A stretch of DNA of 54,256 bases. It comes from Hyphomicrobium sp. GTDB lineage: Bacteria > Pseudomonadota > Alphaproteobacteria > Rhizobiales > Hyphomicrobiaceae. The position numbers and the translations under genes were made by a program. A model generated the notes under the pieces. It saw nothing but the letters and a program-made list of their open reading frames with translations, made no database searches and was not told the DNA's origin. How positions within the stretch are numbered: the first letter of the stretch is position 1; the number at the start of each line of letters is the position of its first letter. This document shows, piece after piece, positions 41,836 through 52,762 of the stretch. The stretch spans positions 1 to 54,256 of the forward strand of contig NZ_JADZBI010000154.1 in assembly GCF_020852195.1 (NCBI RefSeq), read 5' to 3'.

Positions 41836-41862
41836 TGTAACAAAATCTTACACGCCATGTAA
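41836..41862. promoter_or_regulatory. Candidate LysR operator (three TTACA/TGTAA half-sites)
   Basis: Three evenly spaced half-sites, TGTAA (41836-41840), TTACA (41848-41852) and TGTAA (41858-41862), lie 8-34 bases upstream of the LysR start codon. The last two form the perfect palindrome TTACA-CGCCA-TGTAA, which contains a T-N11-A LysR box. The first two form a TGTAA-N7-TTACA inverted pair. Position between divergent genes fits autoregulation plus control of the SMR unit. Confidence 0.55.
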
Positions 41863-41932
41863 AGCAACGGCGCTTGCCCGGGGCCGCTGCAAGGCGCACG
41901 CTCCCGTCAACTCAAGCCAAAAGGAGCGCATC

Positions 41933-42079
41933 ATGCTGCTCGCCATCGAAAGCTTCATCCGCGTGTTCGAAAGACTGCTCATCGAGACGCGGCCCCATAA
42001 GACGGAACCGCTCCGGCATGCCGACAACGATAACGACGAGATCAGCGAAGAAGATCGCCGCTGGGCGGCCTACAGGTAA
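41933..42079 (+). CDS. 48-residue acidic peptide upstream of the SMR gene
   Basis: An ATG at 41933, with AAGGAG about 7 bases upstream, opens a 48-codon frame ending at TAA 42079. The N-terminal half is an amphipathic helix (LLAIESFIRVFERLLIE) and the C-terminal half is charged (HADNDNDEISEEDRRWAAYR). No known family. It lies 21 bases before the SMR gene and next to the LysR operator, so it looks like the first gene of a LysR-controlled unit. It might help assemble or regulate the small transporter, but this is only inferred from position. Confidence 0.6.
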   Translation: MLLAIESFIRVFERLLIETRPHKTEPLRHADNDNDEISEEDRRWAAYR

Positions 42080-42100
42080 CAAGAAACTACGGAGACGAGA

Positions 42101-42418
42101 TTGAGCTGGATCTATCTTCTGCTCGCGGGTGGACTCGAGATCGCCTTCACCACCGCCATCCGGTACACGGACGGCTTCACGAAGCCATGGCCGACGGCGC
42201 TCGTGCTGGCCCTGGCCACGATCAGCTTCTACTGCGTGGCGAAATCCACGGCGACGATTCCGCTCGGCACGGCGTATGCCGTCTGGGGCGGTCTCGGCGC
42301 GGTCGGGACGGTCGTGATCGGCGCCCTCTATTTCGGCGAGCCGGTCACATTCTGGCGCATGGCGTTCCTCGTCTTGCTCATCGCGTCGATTGGCGGCTTA
42401 AAGCTCGTCACCGACTGA
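42101..42418 (+). CDS. SMR family transporter, copy 2
   Basis: A 105-residue four-helix protein starting at the TTG at 42101 with GGAGA upstream. The essential glutamate is E13 in LLAGGLEIAFTTAIRYTDGF. The remaining helices include GTAYAVWGGLGAVGTVVIGALYF and end IGGLKLVTD. It is highly similar along its length to the gene at 36244-36561, pointing to a duplication or two halves of a paired transporter. Here it is preceded by a short peptide gene and lies opposite a LysR regulator. Its last 21 bases overlap the convergent trhO gene. Confidence 0.88.
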   Translation: MSWIYLLLAGGLEIAFTTAIRYTDGFTKPWPTALVLALATISFYCVAKSTATIPLGTAYAVWGGLGAVGTVVIGALYFGEPVTFWRMAFLVLLIASIGGLKLVTD

Positions 42419-43213
42419 GCAGCGCGGGCAATGGGGCGCATGCGCGCTCTCGCCTTCGGCCGCGACCGGATACCCGCAGTGCCGGCACATGACGTGCGAG
42501 CCCGGCTTGACGCCGTGCTCCAGCGCAACGCGCTCGTCGAAGACGAAGCATTCGCCCTGCCACAGGCTCTCCTCGGACGGTATCGTTTCCAGATATTTCA
42601 GGATGCCACCCTCGAGGTGGTAGACCTCGGGAAAGCCCTGCGAAACGAGATAGGACGATGCCTTCTCGCAGCGGATGCCGCCGGTGCAGAACATGGCAAT
42701 GCGCTTGTGGCGAGCGGGGTCGAGGTTTGCTGCGACGAAATCCGGGAATTCGCTGAAAGCGCGCGTCGCGGGATCGACGGCACGCTTGAACGTGCCGATG
42801 CCGACCTCGTAGGCGTTGCGCGTGTCGATGACGATCACGTCGGGATCCTCGATGAGCGCGTTCCAGTGCTCGGGCTTGACGTAGGTGCCGACCTGCTGCG
42901 AGGGATCTGCCTCGGGGCGGCGCAGCGTCACGATCTCGCGCTTGATCCTCACCTTGAGTCGGCCGAACGGAATCTCGTCGGCGTACGACTCCTTGCTCGC
43001 GAGGCCGGCAAAGCGGGCATCGGCGCGCAGCCAGGCCAGCATGCGGCGAATGCCTTCGTCCGGGCCGGCGATGGTGGCGTTGATGCCTTCGGGCGCGATG
43101 AGGATCGTGCCCTTGATGCCGTGCTCGCTTGCGGCGGCGAGCAGACTCGCGCGCAGCGTCGGAAGATCCGCAAGCGTGACGAAATTGTAGAATGCTGTGA
43201 CGGTGACGGACAT
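42398..43213 (-). CDS. trhO: tRNA uridine(34) hydroxylase, rhodanese-type
   Basis: A 271-residue TrhO/YceA protein that hydroxylates U34 of some tRNAs to 5-hydroxyuridine. The N-terminal acylphosphatase-like domain (FYNFVTLADLPTLRASL, then GTILIAPEGINATIAG) precedes a rhodanese domain with catalytic C176 in FCTGGIRCEKASSYL. The C-terminal zinc-binding-like cysteines (VMCRHCGYPV and HCPRC) are present. Start at 43213 gives the family N-terminus. It overlaps the SMR gene by 21 bases at its 3' end and starts 17 bases from the stop of the proline iminopeptidase gene on the same strand. Confidence 0.93.
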   Translation of the reverse strand: MSVTVTAFYNFVTLADLPTLRASLLAAASEHGIKGTILIAPEGINATIAGPDEGIRRMLAWLRADARFAGLASKESYADEIPFGRLKVRIKREIVTLRRPEADPSQQVGTYVKPEHWNALIEDPDVIVIDTRNAYEVGIGTFKRAVDPATRAFSEFPDFVAANLDPARHKRIAMFCTGGIRCEKASSYLVSQGFPEVYHLEGGILKYLETIPSEESLWQGECFVFDERVALEHGVKPGSHVMCRHCGYPVAAEGESAHAPHCPRCSVGDEL

Positions 43214-43230
43214 CGGATCCCGGCGCGTCC

Positions 43231-44187
43231 CTACTTGCTCGCGAGATGGTCGACCGCGCGCTTCATGGCCTCGAAGACGCCGGGCTCGGTCATGGCGTGG
43301 CCCGCGCTCGGCACGATTTCGAGCCGGCTCGCGGGCCAGCGACTCGCCAGCTCGTAGGCCGCGCGCGGCGGGCACAGCAGATCATACCGGCCTTGCACGA
43401 TCACGCCCGGAATTGCGCCCAGGCGACCGGCGCCGTCAAGCAGCTCGCCCGGGGGCAGAAAGAAGCGGTTTGCGATGTAGTGGGCTTCGATGATCGGCGT
43501 CGGGGGAACGCGCCCTTCAGTGGGCAGCGTCTCGGGCAGTGCGGCAACAGGCGGGGCAAACTCCGACAGCACGCGCTCGAACTGGAACCACTGGCGCGCC
43601 GCGGGATCGCGGATGTCCGGATCGGTGCTAGTCAGGCGGGCGACGTAGGCCGCGAGAGGATCGGCCTGCTCGGACTCCGAAAGTGCGGCGACGAAGCTCT
43701 CATAGAGATCCGGCCGCAGTTCGGCCGGCGCGCGGCGGAAGGCCCAATCGACCTCGGCGTCGGAGCCGAGGAACACCGCGCGCAGCACCAGCCCCGAGAC
43801 GCGCTCGGGATGGGCCTCGGCATAGGCGAGCGCCAGCGTCGAGCCCCAAGAGCCGCCGACGATCAGCATCCTCTCGAATCCAAAATGCGCACGGATCTGC
43901 TCTAGGTCGGCAACGAGATGCGGCGTGGTGTTGGCGTGCGTCGAGAGATAGGGATGGCTGCGACCGGCGCCGCGTTGATCGAACAGGACCGCGTGGAACC
44001 GCTCGGGGTCGAACAGCAAGCGATGGCTCGCCTGCGATCCGCCGCCCGGCCCGCCGTGCAGGAACAGCGCCGGGATGCCACCGCGCTTGCCGACCTGCTC
44101 CACGTAGAGCCAGTGCCCGTCGCCGACCGAGAGCATGATGGCGTCGAAGGGACGCGGCGTTTCCCGCGTGGAAGCGTGTAATGTCAT
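43231..44187 (-). CDS. pip: Proline iminopeptidase
   Basis: A 318-residue S33-family alpha/beta hydrolase that removes N-terminal proline from peptides. The oxyanion loop HGGPGGG is at residues 44-50 and the nucleophile serine is S113 in GGSWGSTLAL. DQRGAGRSHPY, the cap region and the C-terminal QGRYDLLCPPRAAYEL (Asp) and SAGHAMTEPG (His) complete the triad. The start at 44187 matches the family length. It lies upstream of trhO on the same strand and divergent from a transglutaminase-like gene. Confidence 0.93.
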   Translation of the reverse strand: MTLHASTRETPRPFDAIMLSVGDGHWLYVEQVGKRGGIPALFLHGGPGGGSQASHRLLFDPERFHAVLFDQRGAGRSHPYLSTHANTTPHLVADLEQIRAHFGFERMLIVGGSWGSTLALAYAEAHPERVSGLVLRAVFLGSDAEVDWAFRRAPAELRPDLYESFVAALSESEQADPLAAYVARLTSTDPDIRDPAARQWFQFERVLSEFAPPVAALPETLPTEGRVPPTPIIEAHYIANRFFLPPGELLDGAGRLGAIPGVIVQGRYDLLCPPRAAYELASRWPASRLEIVPSAGHAMTEPGVFEAMKRAVDHLASK

Positions 44188-44322
44188 CGGTACGGCAATC
44201 CATTTTAGAACGGGCACCGTGCGGCACCCCGTTCCTGCATTCAAGTGCTTAATTTTCGGGCACCGATCAAGCGGAACGACGCAGCCCAGGCCGGAGTTAT
44301 GCTCCACTACAGAGGTGGTTCC

Positions 44323-45162
44323 ATGCTCATCAACTATGGCTTCGACATTTCCATTCTCGTTCCCCAGTCCACTCCGCTCATTACGCTTCTCGACATTCGC
44401 GACAGCCGCCGCGGCGACATCGTCGGAGAAGGCACGTTCGTCACCGCTCCTGAGGTGCCGGTCTCGGTCTACCGGGACCAGTTCGGCAACATCTGCCGGC
44501 GCATGGTGGCGCCGAAGGGAGAGTTCCGGCTGACGCTCGGCGGAACGATCCGGGACTCGGGCAAGCCCGATCTCCTGGACGAGAGCCTGGCGGAGATTCC
44601 GATCCAGGAGCTGCCCAACGATGTCCTCGTCTATCTGCTCGGCAGCCGCTATTGCGAGACGGATCACCTCAGCGACATGGCCTGGAAGCAGTTCGGGAGC
44701 GTGAAGCCCGGATGGGGGCGGGTGCAGGCCATCGTCGATTTCGTGCATGAGCGTTTGAAGTTCGGCTACCAGCATGCGCGCGCGACCCGCACGGCGGCGC
44801 AGGCGTTCGAGGAGCGCGTCGGCGTCTGCCGCGACTTCGCGCATCTCACCATCGCGCTCTGCCGGTGCCTCAACATCCCTGCGCGCTACGTCAACGGCTA
44901 CCTTGGCGACATCGGCGTTCCGGCCGATCCGGCGCCGATGGACTTCAGCGCCTGGTGCGAGGTCTATCTCGGCGGACGCTGGTGCGCCTTCGACGCGCGC
45001 CACAACAAGCCCCGCATCGGACGCATCGTGGTCGCGCACGGCCGCGACGCGACGGACGTGCCGCTGTTCCATACCTTCGGCCAGCACACGCTGAAGTCGT
45101 TCAAGGTCTGGACCGACGAGGCCGCCGACGAAAAGGCGCAGCCCGAGCGGCCGGCGGCGTAG
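44323..45162 (+). CDS. Transglutaminase-like protein lacking the usual catalytic His
   Basis: A 279-residue protein with an N-terminal beta-rich domain (FDISILVPQSTPLITLLDI) and a C-terminal transglutaminase-like core. The cysteine is in the motif GVCRDFAHLTIALCRCLNIPARYVNGY. The second motif, normally HAW, reads FSAWCEVYLGGRWCAFDARH, so the canonical His is replaced by Ser. Such a form recurs in related alphaproteobacterial proteins as far as I recall. It may still be active with another residue, or act as a binding domain. The start at 44323 has AGAGGTGG upstream. It is divergent from the iminopeptidase gene. Confidence 0.85.
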   Translation: MLINYGFDISILVPQSTPLITLLDIRDSRRGDIVGEGTFVTAPEVPVSVYRDQFGNICRRMVAPKGEFRLTLGGTIRDSGKPDLLDESLAEIPIQELPNDVLVYLLGSRYCETDHLSDMAWKQFGSVKPGWGRVQAIVDFVHERLKFGYQHARATRTAAQAFEERVGVCRDFAHLTIALCRCLNIPARYVNGYLGDIGVPADPAPMDFSAWCEVYLGGRWCAFDARHNKPRIGRIVVAHGRDATDVPLFHTFGQHTLKSFKVWTDEAADEKAQPERPAA

Positions 45163-45192
45163 GCCGGTCTCGCTCAGCGGCGATGCGGTGAC

Positions 45193-45288
45193 GTGTCTGG
45201 ATCCCGGCCTGCGCCGGGATGACGGCAAATTGGGGTTGCCGATCGGCACAAACTTAAACGTCACTCCGGCGGAGACCGGAGTCCAGAT
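45193..45288. repeat. Paired palindromic intergenic repeat, copy 5
   Basis: Left arm GTCTGGATCCCGGCCTGCGC (45195-45214, continuing CGGGATGACG) and right arm ACGTCACTCCGGCGGAGACC (45258-45277, continuing GGAGTCCAGA) are inverted. The right arm is the most diverged of the family. It lies between two convergent genes. Confidence 0.75.
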
Positions 45289-45298
45289 ATGTCGAGGA

Positions 45299-45694
45299 TC
45301 AGCTCATGGTTGAGACGGCGCGGCGGATCTGCTCGGCGAAGGCCGGTGCCCCGTAGCAGCGGAACGTGAGGGTCGCGTCGTCGTCGGTGCGCACGTCGAC
45401 GATGCGCGTGAACCAGCCGAAGCGATCCACGACCTCGACAATGCGTGCCAGATCGGCCTTGCGCGATGTTTCGCCACTGTGCGCGAGAACGTTGACGGCG
45501 TTGGGCGTGAACACCACGGCCTCGCGCGTTAGCGCGACGCGCCCGCCGACCCACAGGCCGCCCATGGCGGTCTTCATGCCGCTCATGAACGGGTTCAGCC
45601 AAAAGCCGAATGCCTTGGCGGCTCCGCTCGGCTCGGCGTCGGCGATCAACGCGTTGGCGTATTTCCAGGCGATGACGTCGGAGGGCTCGGTCAT
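45299..45694 (-). CDS. Hypothetical protein, 131 residues
   Basis: Not recognised. A soluble protein with a mixed alpha/beta look: helix VIAWKYANALIADAEPSG, a glycine/methionine stretch (NPFMSGMKTAMGGLWVGGRVALT), then strands (AVVFTPNAVNVLA, IVEVVDRFGWFTRIVDVRTDD, ATLTFRCYG). The latter part resembles a PH/GRAM-type strand pattern, but not strongly. It starts 11 bases after gyrB ends on the same strand, so it is probably expressed from the gyrB transcript. Confidence 0.65.
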   Translation of the reverse strand: MTEPSDVIAWKYANALIADAEPSGAAKAFGFWLNPFMSGMKTAMGGLWVGGRVALTREAVVFTPNAVNVLAHSGETSRKADLARIVEVVDRFGWFTRIVDVRTDDDATLTFRCYGAPAFAEQIRRAVSTMS

Positions 45695-45705
45695 CGCCTG
45701 GGTCC

Positions 45706-48243
<2,538 letters not shown>

Positions 48244-48312
48244 CTATTTTGTATATTATTTTCAATTGCTTGCTTGCCTGCGTCGGCAAGTCCGAAGGCG
48301 AGCGGTGCCGGC

Positions 48313-49512
48313 TCAGTCGACGCGCACCGCGGACCCCTCCCCGACGCGCCAGAATTGGGCCTTTCCGGAGAGGCTTGCGAAGGACTGATGATCCGTACCC
48401 GTCATCCACGCCTGGGTCCCGAGACGCAGCAACTCGTCGAACAGCGCGGCGCGGCGATCGGCATCGAGATGGGCCGTCACCTCGTCGAGCAGCAGCATGG
48501 GCGTCTCGCCGTCGCGGCGGGCGGCGACCAGCTCGGCGTGGGCGAGCAGGAGCCCCATCAGCAGCGCCTTCTGCTCGCCGGTCGAGGCGTGCCTCGCTGC
48601 CGTGGCCTTGGGGCCGTGCGCGACGAGGAGGTCGCTGCGGTGCGGGCCATCGAACGCGCGGCCGGCCGCGCGGTCGCGCTCGCGCACGTCGCGCAACTGG
48701 CGCGCGTAGGCGTCCTCCACATCGACGGCGGCGCGTGCGGCGAGATCGCGGTCGATGGCGCCTTCGAGGCCGACCTCGCTCCAGGGAAAAGGGCTGTCGG
48801 GATCGCGCGCGCGGCGGGCGTCGATGACGGAGGCGAGGGCAGCGACCGCCTCAGCACGCGCGGCGGCGATGGCGATGCCCATCTCGGCCATGACAAGCTC
48901 GAGCCCGTCGAGCTGCGCGCCGCGCGTCACGCCGTCCGAGAGCAGCCGGTTCCTCTGCGCCATGGCGCGCTCGAAGCGGCCGGCGCGCGTACGGTGGCCA
49001 GGATCGAAACAGACGATGAGGCGGTCGAGGAAGCGGCGCCGCTCGGAGGCGGGGCCGGTGAAGAGCCCGTCTGTCGCCGGCGTGACCCAGACCATCTCCA
49101 CATACTCGCCGAGCGCTCCGGATCCCGACTTGCTCTCACCGTCGATGCGCACGAGGCGGCCTGCCGCGCGGTCGCCGTTGCCCGGGCCGGCGGACTGGCC
49201 GGTGCCGATGGTGACGGGGCCGACGGCCGTGTGGACGCGGGCGGAGACGGACCAGTTTCCGTCGCCTCCCGATCGCGCGAGGTCGGAGAGCGGCGCCTGG
49301 CGCAGGCCCTGGCCCGGCGCGAGCAGGGAAACCGCTTCCAGCACGTTGGTCTTTCCCGAACCGTTGGCGCCCGTGAGCACGATCGGCTCGGGCGCGAGCT
49401 CAAGGGCGAGCGCGGCGTAGCTGCGGAAGTGCGTCAGCGTCAGCCGCTCGACCCAGAGGCGGGGCGAAGCGTGCGGTGCGGCGGGTGTTTCCTGTTCGGT
49501 GGCCGAGGCCAA
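48313..49512 (-). CDS. recF: DNA replication and repair protein RecF
   Basis: A 399-residue SMC-like ATPase that loads RecA at gaps. The Walker A motif is LTGANGSGKTNVLEAVSLL; the signature motif region is STGEQKALLMGLLLAHAEL, and Walker B is PMLLLDEVTAHLD. The N-terminal LTHFRSYAALALEL is canonical. It sits 123 bases downstream of dnaN, within the conserved dnaA-dnaN-recF-gyrB order. Confidence 0.97.
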   Translation of the reverse strand: MASATEQETPAAPHASPRLWVERLTLTHFRSYAALALELAPEPIVLTGANGSGKTNVLEAVSLLAPGQGLRQAPLSDLARSGGDGNWSVSARVHTAVGPVTIGTGQSAGPGNGDRAAGRLVRIDGESKSGSGALGEYVEMVWVTPATDGLFTGPASERRRFLDRLIVCFDPGHRTRAGRFERAMAQRNRLLSDGVTRGAQLDGLELVMAEMGIAIAAARAEAVAALASVIDARRARDPDSPFPWSEVGLEGAIDRDLAARAAVDVEDAYARQLRDVRERDRAAGRAFDGPHRSDLLVAHGPKATAARHASTGEQKALLMGLLLAHAELVAARRDGETPMLLLDEVTAHLDADRRAALFDELLRLGTQAWMTGTDHQSFASLSGKAQFWRVGEGSAVRVD

Positions 49513-49635
49513 GCGTTGTGTCTCTTTCGTCTACGTTGCGCGTGGAGCGCTCCCTCACTCGTGCAGCGTCATGGCGAAGCGATGCTCCGCAAGGACATCG
49601 CTTCCGGTGAGAGGGTGCGGCGTCTGCAGAGCGCC

Positions 49636-50754
49636 TTACACGCGCATCGGCATCAGCACGTAGAGCGCATTGTCGTCGCCGGCGCTGCGGATCATGGTCG
49701 GCGAGCCCGGGTCGGCCAGGAGGAAGCGCGCCTCGTCGCCTTCGAGCTGGCCGGCGATGTCGAGAAGGTACTTGGCGTTGAAGCCGATCTCGAGTGGAGA
49801 GGATGTGTAGTTGACGTCGATCTCCTCGGTGGCGCTGCCTCCCTCGGGGTTGTTGACCGAGAGCACCAGCTTGCCGCTCGTGATGTTCAGCTTCACGGCG
49901 CGTCCGCGCTCGCTGGCGATGGTCGACACGCGATCGACGGCGCTCATGAAGTCGGTGTTGGCGACGCGCAGCTCCTGGTCGTTCGACTGCGGAATGACGC
50001 GGCCATAGTCGGGGAAGGTGCCGTCGATCAGCTTCGAGGTGAGCGTCACGGAGCCGATCTCGAAACGCACCTTCGAGGCGGAGACGGCGACGCTCACGGT
50101 CTCAGCGCTCTCCTCGATCAGGCGATGCAGCTCGTGCACGGTCTTCCTCGGGATGATCACGCCCGGCATGCCCTCGGCGCCCTTGGGGCGCGGCAGCTCG
50201 GCCTGGGCCAGGCGATGGCCGTCGGTCGCGACGGCGCGCAGCATCGACGTCTTCCCGGACTCGGCGATGTGGAAGAAAATGCCGTTCAGATAGTAGCGCG
50301 TCTCCTCGGTGGAGATGGCGAAGCGCGTCTTGTCGATCAGGCGCTTCAGGTCCTTGGCAGCGATCTCGAAGGAGGTGCCGAGATCGCCGGCGTTGAGGTC
50401 CGGGAAATCCTCGGGCCCGAGCGTCTGCAGCGCGAAGCGCGCCTGTCCGGCAGCGAGCGTCAGGCGCTCCTTCTCCGTATCACGGCGGATGTCGATCTGG
50501 CTGCCCTCGGGAAGCTTCCTCACGATGTCATGCAGGATGTGGGCAGGCACCGTGACGGCGCCAGCCGCGCCGACGTCGGCGCGCACCTCCTCGATCACCT
50601 CGCGCTCGAGATCCGTGGCCTTGAGCTCGAGCGCCTGGCCGGATGCCTTCAACAGCACGTTGGAAAGAATGGGAATGGTCGTGCGGCGCTCGACGACGCT
50701 TGTCACGTGCCCGAGCGCCCTCAGAAGTTCACCGCGTTCGATCACAAGCCGCAT
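49636..50754 (-). CDS. dnaN: DNA polymerase III beta subunit (sliding clamp)
   Basis: A 372-residue ring-forming clamp that tethers DNA polymerase III. The start at 50754 gives MRLVIERGELLRALGHVTSVVERR, the family N-terminus, in preference to a longer frame. Three repeated clamp domains are visible, and the C-terminus ends in RSAGDDNALYVLMPMRV. The upstream gap to dnaA holds two adjoining hairpins. Confidence 0.98.
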   Translation of the reverse strand: MRLVIERGELLRALGHVTSVVERRTTIPILSNVLLKASGQALELKATDLEREVIEEVRADVGAAGAVTVPAHILHDIVRKLPEGSQIDIRRDTEKERLTLAAGQARFALQTLGPEDFPDLNAGDLGTSFEIAAKDLKRLIDKTRFAISTEETRYYLNGIFFHIAESGKTSMLRAVATDGHRLAQAELPRPKGAEGMPGVIIPRKTVHELHRLIEESAETVSVAVSASKVRFEIGSVTLTSKLIDGTFPDYGRVIPQSNDQELRVANTDFMSAVDRVSTIASERGRAVKLNITSGKLVLSVNNPEGGSATEEIDVNYTSSPLEIGFNAKYLLDIAGQLEGDEARFLLADPGSPTMIRSAGDDNALYVLMPMRV

Positions 50755-51108
50755 CGGTCGCCTCGAAGTTTCGTGTCCAGCCCCGAGAGAAGCATGGATT
50801 CGCAGGTGGGACAAAAGGTGGCTCGTCCGTCCTCCGACCAGCAGAGGGATGAAAAAGCTCAGCTTCCGTCATGGATGGAAAAACAGTGGCGTGCGAGGCA
50901 CAACTTGCCCCGATTGGACCTTGGATTTCAAGGGGTCGCGCGGGCTTCTGAAGCCGTTTTAGACGGCTTTGGCGGTTTTTGACCCCTATCCGCCAAAAAC
51001 ATCGGGAGCAGCATCCGAAGACGCCGCTCCCGCCCCGCTTGAACGTGGCGCCGGTCTCCCTCGCCACGCCACGTCCTTTGCTCGAACCTGCAGGCCTCCG
51101 AAGCCCCT
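50755..51108. other. dnaA-dnaN intergenic region
   Basis: 354 bases with no gene. The only clear structure is the pair of hairpins at 50951-50997. The part next to 50755 must hold the dnaN ribosome site, which is weak. No DnaA box was seen. Confidence 0.6.
50951..50997 (-). promoter_or_regulatory. Twin hairpins in the dnaN leader
   Basis: Two adjoining perfect stems: AAGCCGT-TTTAG-ACGGCTT (50951-50969) and TTTGGCGG with CCGCCAAA across a 14-base loop (50968-50997). They share two bases, so both may not form at once. On the minus strand neither ends in a T-run, so they are more likely attenuator, processing or factor-dependent termination elements between dnaA and dnaN than a standard terminator. 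Confidence 0.4.
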
Positions 51109-52662
51109 TTAATGGCTGATCAGCTTCTTCAGCTCGTCGATCTCGTCCCTTAGGCTCGCGTCCCCGGCGATGACACCCTCGATCTTGCGAATCGCATGCA
51201 GGACGGTGGTGTGGTCGCGGTTGCCGAAGCGACGCCCGATCTCGGGGAGCGAGCGGTGGGTCAGTTGCTTTGCGAGGTACATGCCGATCTGGCGTGGCCA
51301 GACCACGGACCGGTGACGGCGCTGCGAGAGGAGATCACCCTTCGAGACGCCGAAGTGACGCGAGATGATGCGCAGGATGTCCTCGATCTTGATCCGGCGC
51401 GGCTCGACGCCCTGGAACAGGTCGCGCACGACGGTCTCGGCGATGTCGGGCGTGATGGGCGCGCGCATGTGCTGCCACGTGAGGAAGAGGCGGTTGATGG
51501 CCCCCTCCAGCTCGCGGCCGCTTTCCGTCAGGCGGCTGGCCAGGATCTCGATCACCTCGCGCGACAGCTCGAAGCTCGGATCGGCGGCCTGCTTCTCGGC
51601 GAGGCGCTGGTCGAGCACGCGGTGGCGCAGCTCGTGGTCGAAGCTGCCGATCTCCGCCACGAGACCGCGCTGGAGGCGCGAGCGCATGCGCTCGTTCAGC
51701 CGCTCGATCTGCGCGGGATGGCGCGCGGAGGCGACCACGACCTGACGGCCGCCGTCGAGCAGCGCGTTGATGATGTGATCGAACTCCTGCTCGGTCTTCT
51801 CACCCTGCATGAACTCGAGATCGTCGATCAGCAGCATGTTGATCGAGCGGAACTTCTCCTTGAAGGAGAGCGGATCCTGAGCGCGCAGCGCCTCGACGAA
51901 CTGATAACGGAAGCGCTCGGCCGTGAGATACAGCACCTGCGCGTTCTGGGCGCGGCGTTTGACCTCCCAGGCGATGGCCTGAAGCAGGTGGGTCTTGCCG
52001 AGGCCGACCGACGAATAGAGGTAGAGCGGGTTGAAGGCCGGGCTGTCGGTCAGCACGGTTTCGGCAACCTGGATGGCACCGGCGTGGGCCATGCGGTTCG
52101 AGGCGCCAACGACGAAGTTCTCGAAAGTGTGGTGCGGGTCGAGGGGTGATCCCTCGAAGCCGTCGACGCTGGTGCGGCCGGCCACCGGCCGGATGACGGG
52201 CATCCGCGCGGGCTCGGAGATGCCAGCCGCGCGCGGCTCGCCAGCCGCCTCGCGGGCCTGTTTGGCAGGCTCGGTCGCGAGCGGGCCAAGGTTGCGGGAT
52301 GCACCCGCGCCGGGCTGGCGCACGGAGACCTCGACGTGCTGAGCCGTCTTGAACTCGGTCTTACAGCACTTGAGCAGTTCATCCATATAGTGGGACTGGA
52401 TCCACTTGCGCAGGAAGACGACAGGCACCGACACCTTGACCGTCTTGCCGTCGAAGCTGTCGAACTCGAGCGCCTTGAACCAGCTCATGTAGATGTCGTC
52501 GCCAAGCCGGTGCCGCAGCAGCGCGCGCACCTTGGTGCCCTTGCCCTCCGCATTCTCTTCCTCGGCGGGCCGCGCCTCAACGAGGGCGCGCTCGCCCGAC
52601 GGCCCGCGCACGGCCCGCTCAGGTGCCGAAAAAGATAGCTCCGCTTTCGAGATGGCTTGCAT
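51109..52662 (-). CDS. dnaA: Chromosomal replication initiator DnaA
   Basis: A 517-residue AAA+ initiator that melts the origin. Domain I (about residues 45-125, [23 protein letters not shown]) is preceded by a 40-residue acidic/basic extension. The AAA+ core has Walker A ([15 protein letters not shown]) and Walker B ([13 protein letters not shown]). The C-terminal domain IV carries the DnaA-box binding signature [13 protein letters not shown] and [34 protein letters not shown]. The ATG at 52662 is chosen; the frame continues upstream without a supported start. Confidence 0.97.
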   Translation of the reverse strand: MQAISKAELSFSAPERAVRGPSGERALVEARPAEEENAEGKGTKVRALLRHRLGDDIYMSWFKALEFDSFDGKTVKVSVPVVFLRKWIQSHYMDELLKCCKTEFKTAQHVEVSVRQPGAGASRNLGPLATEPAKQAREAAGEPRAAGISEPARMPVIRPVAGRTSVDGFEGSPLDPHHTFENFVVGASNRMAHAGAIQVAETVLTDSPAFNPLYLYSSVGLGKTHLLQAIAWEVKRRAQNAQVLYLTAERFRYQFVEALRAQDPLSFKEKFRSINMLLIDDLEFMQGEKTEQEFDHIINALLDGGRQVVVASARHPAQIERLNERMRSRLQRGLVAEIGSFDHELRHRVLDQRLAEKQAADPSFELSREVIEILASRLTESGRELEGAINRLFLTWQHMRAPITPDIAETVVRDLFQGVEPRRIKIEDILRIISRHFGVSKGDLLSQRRHRSVVWPRQIGMYLAKQLTHRSLPEIGRRFGNRDHTTVLHAIRKIEGVIAGDASLRDEIDELKKLISH

Positions 52663-52762
52663 TTGAGTACCCCGCACTTGTTGCGTCCGCCTTCCGCAAG
52701 GCAGACAATCCATGGCGTCGCCCGTTCGCCCAAACGGGCTCCGCCCATTCCCTTGAGACGCT

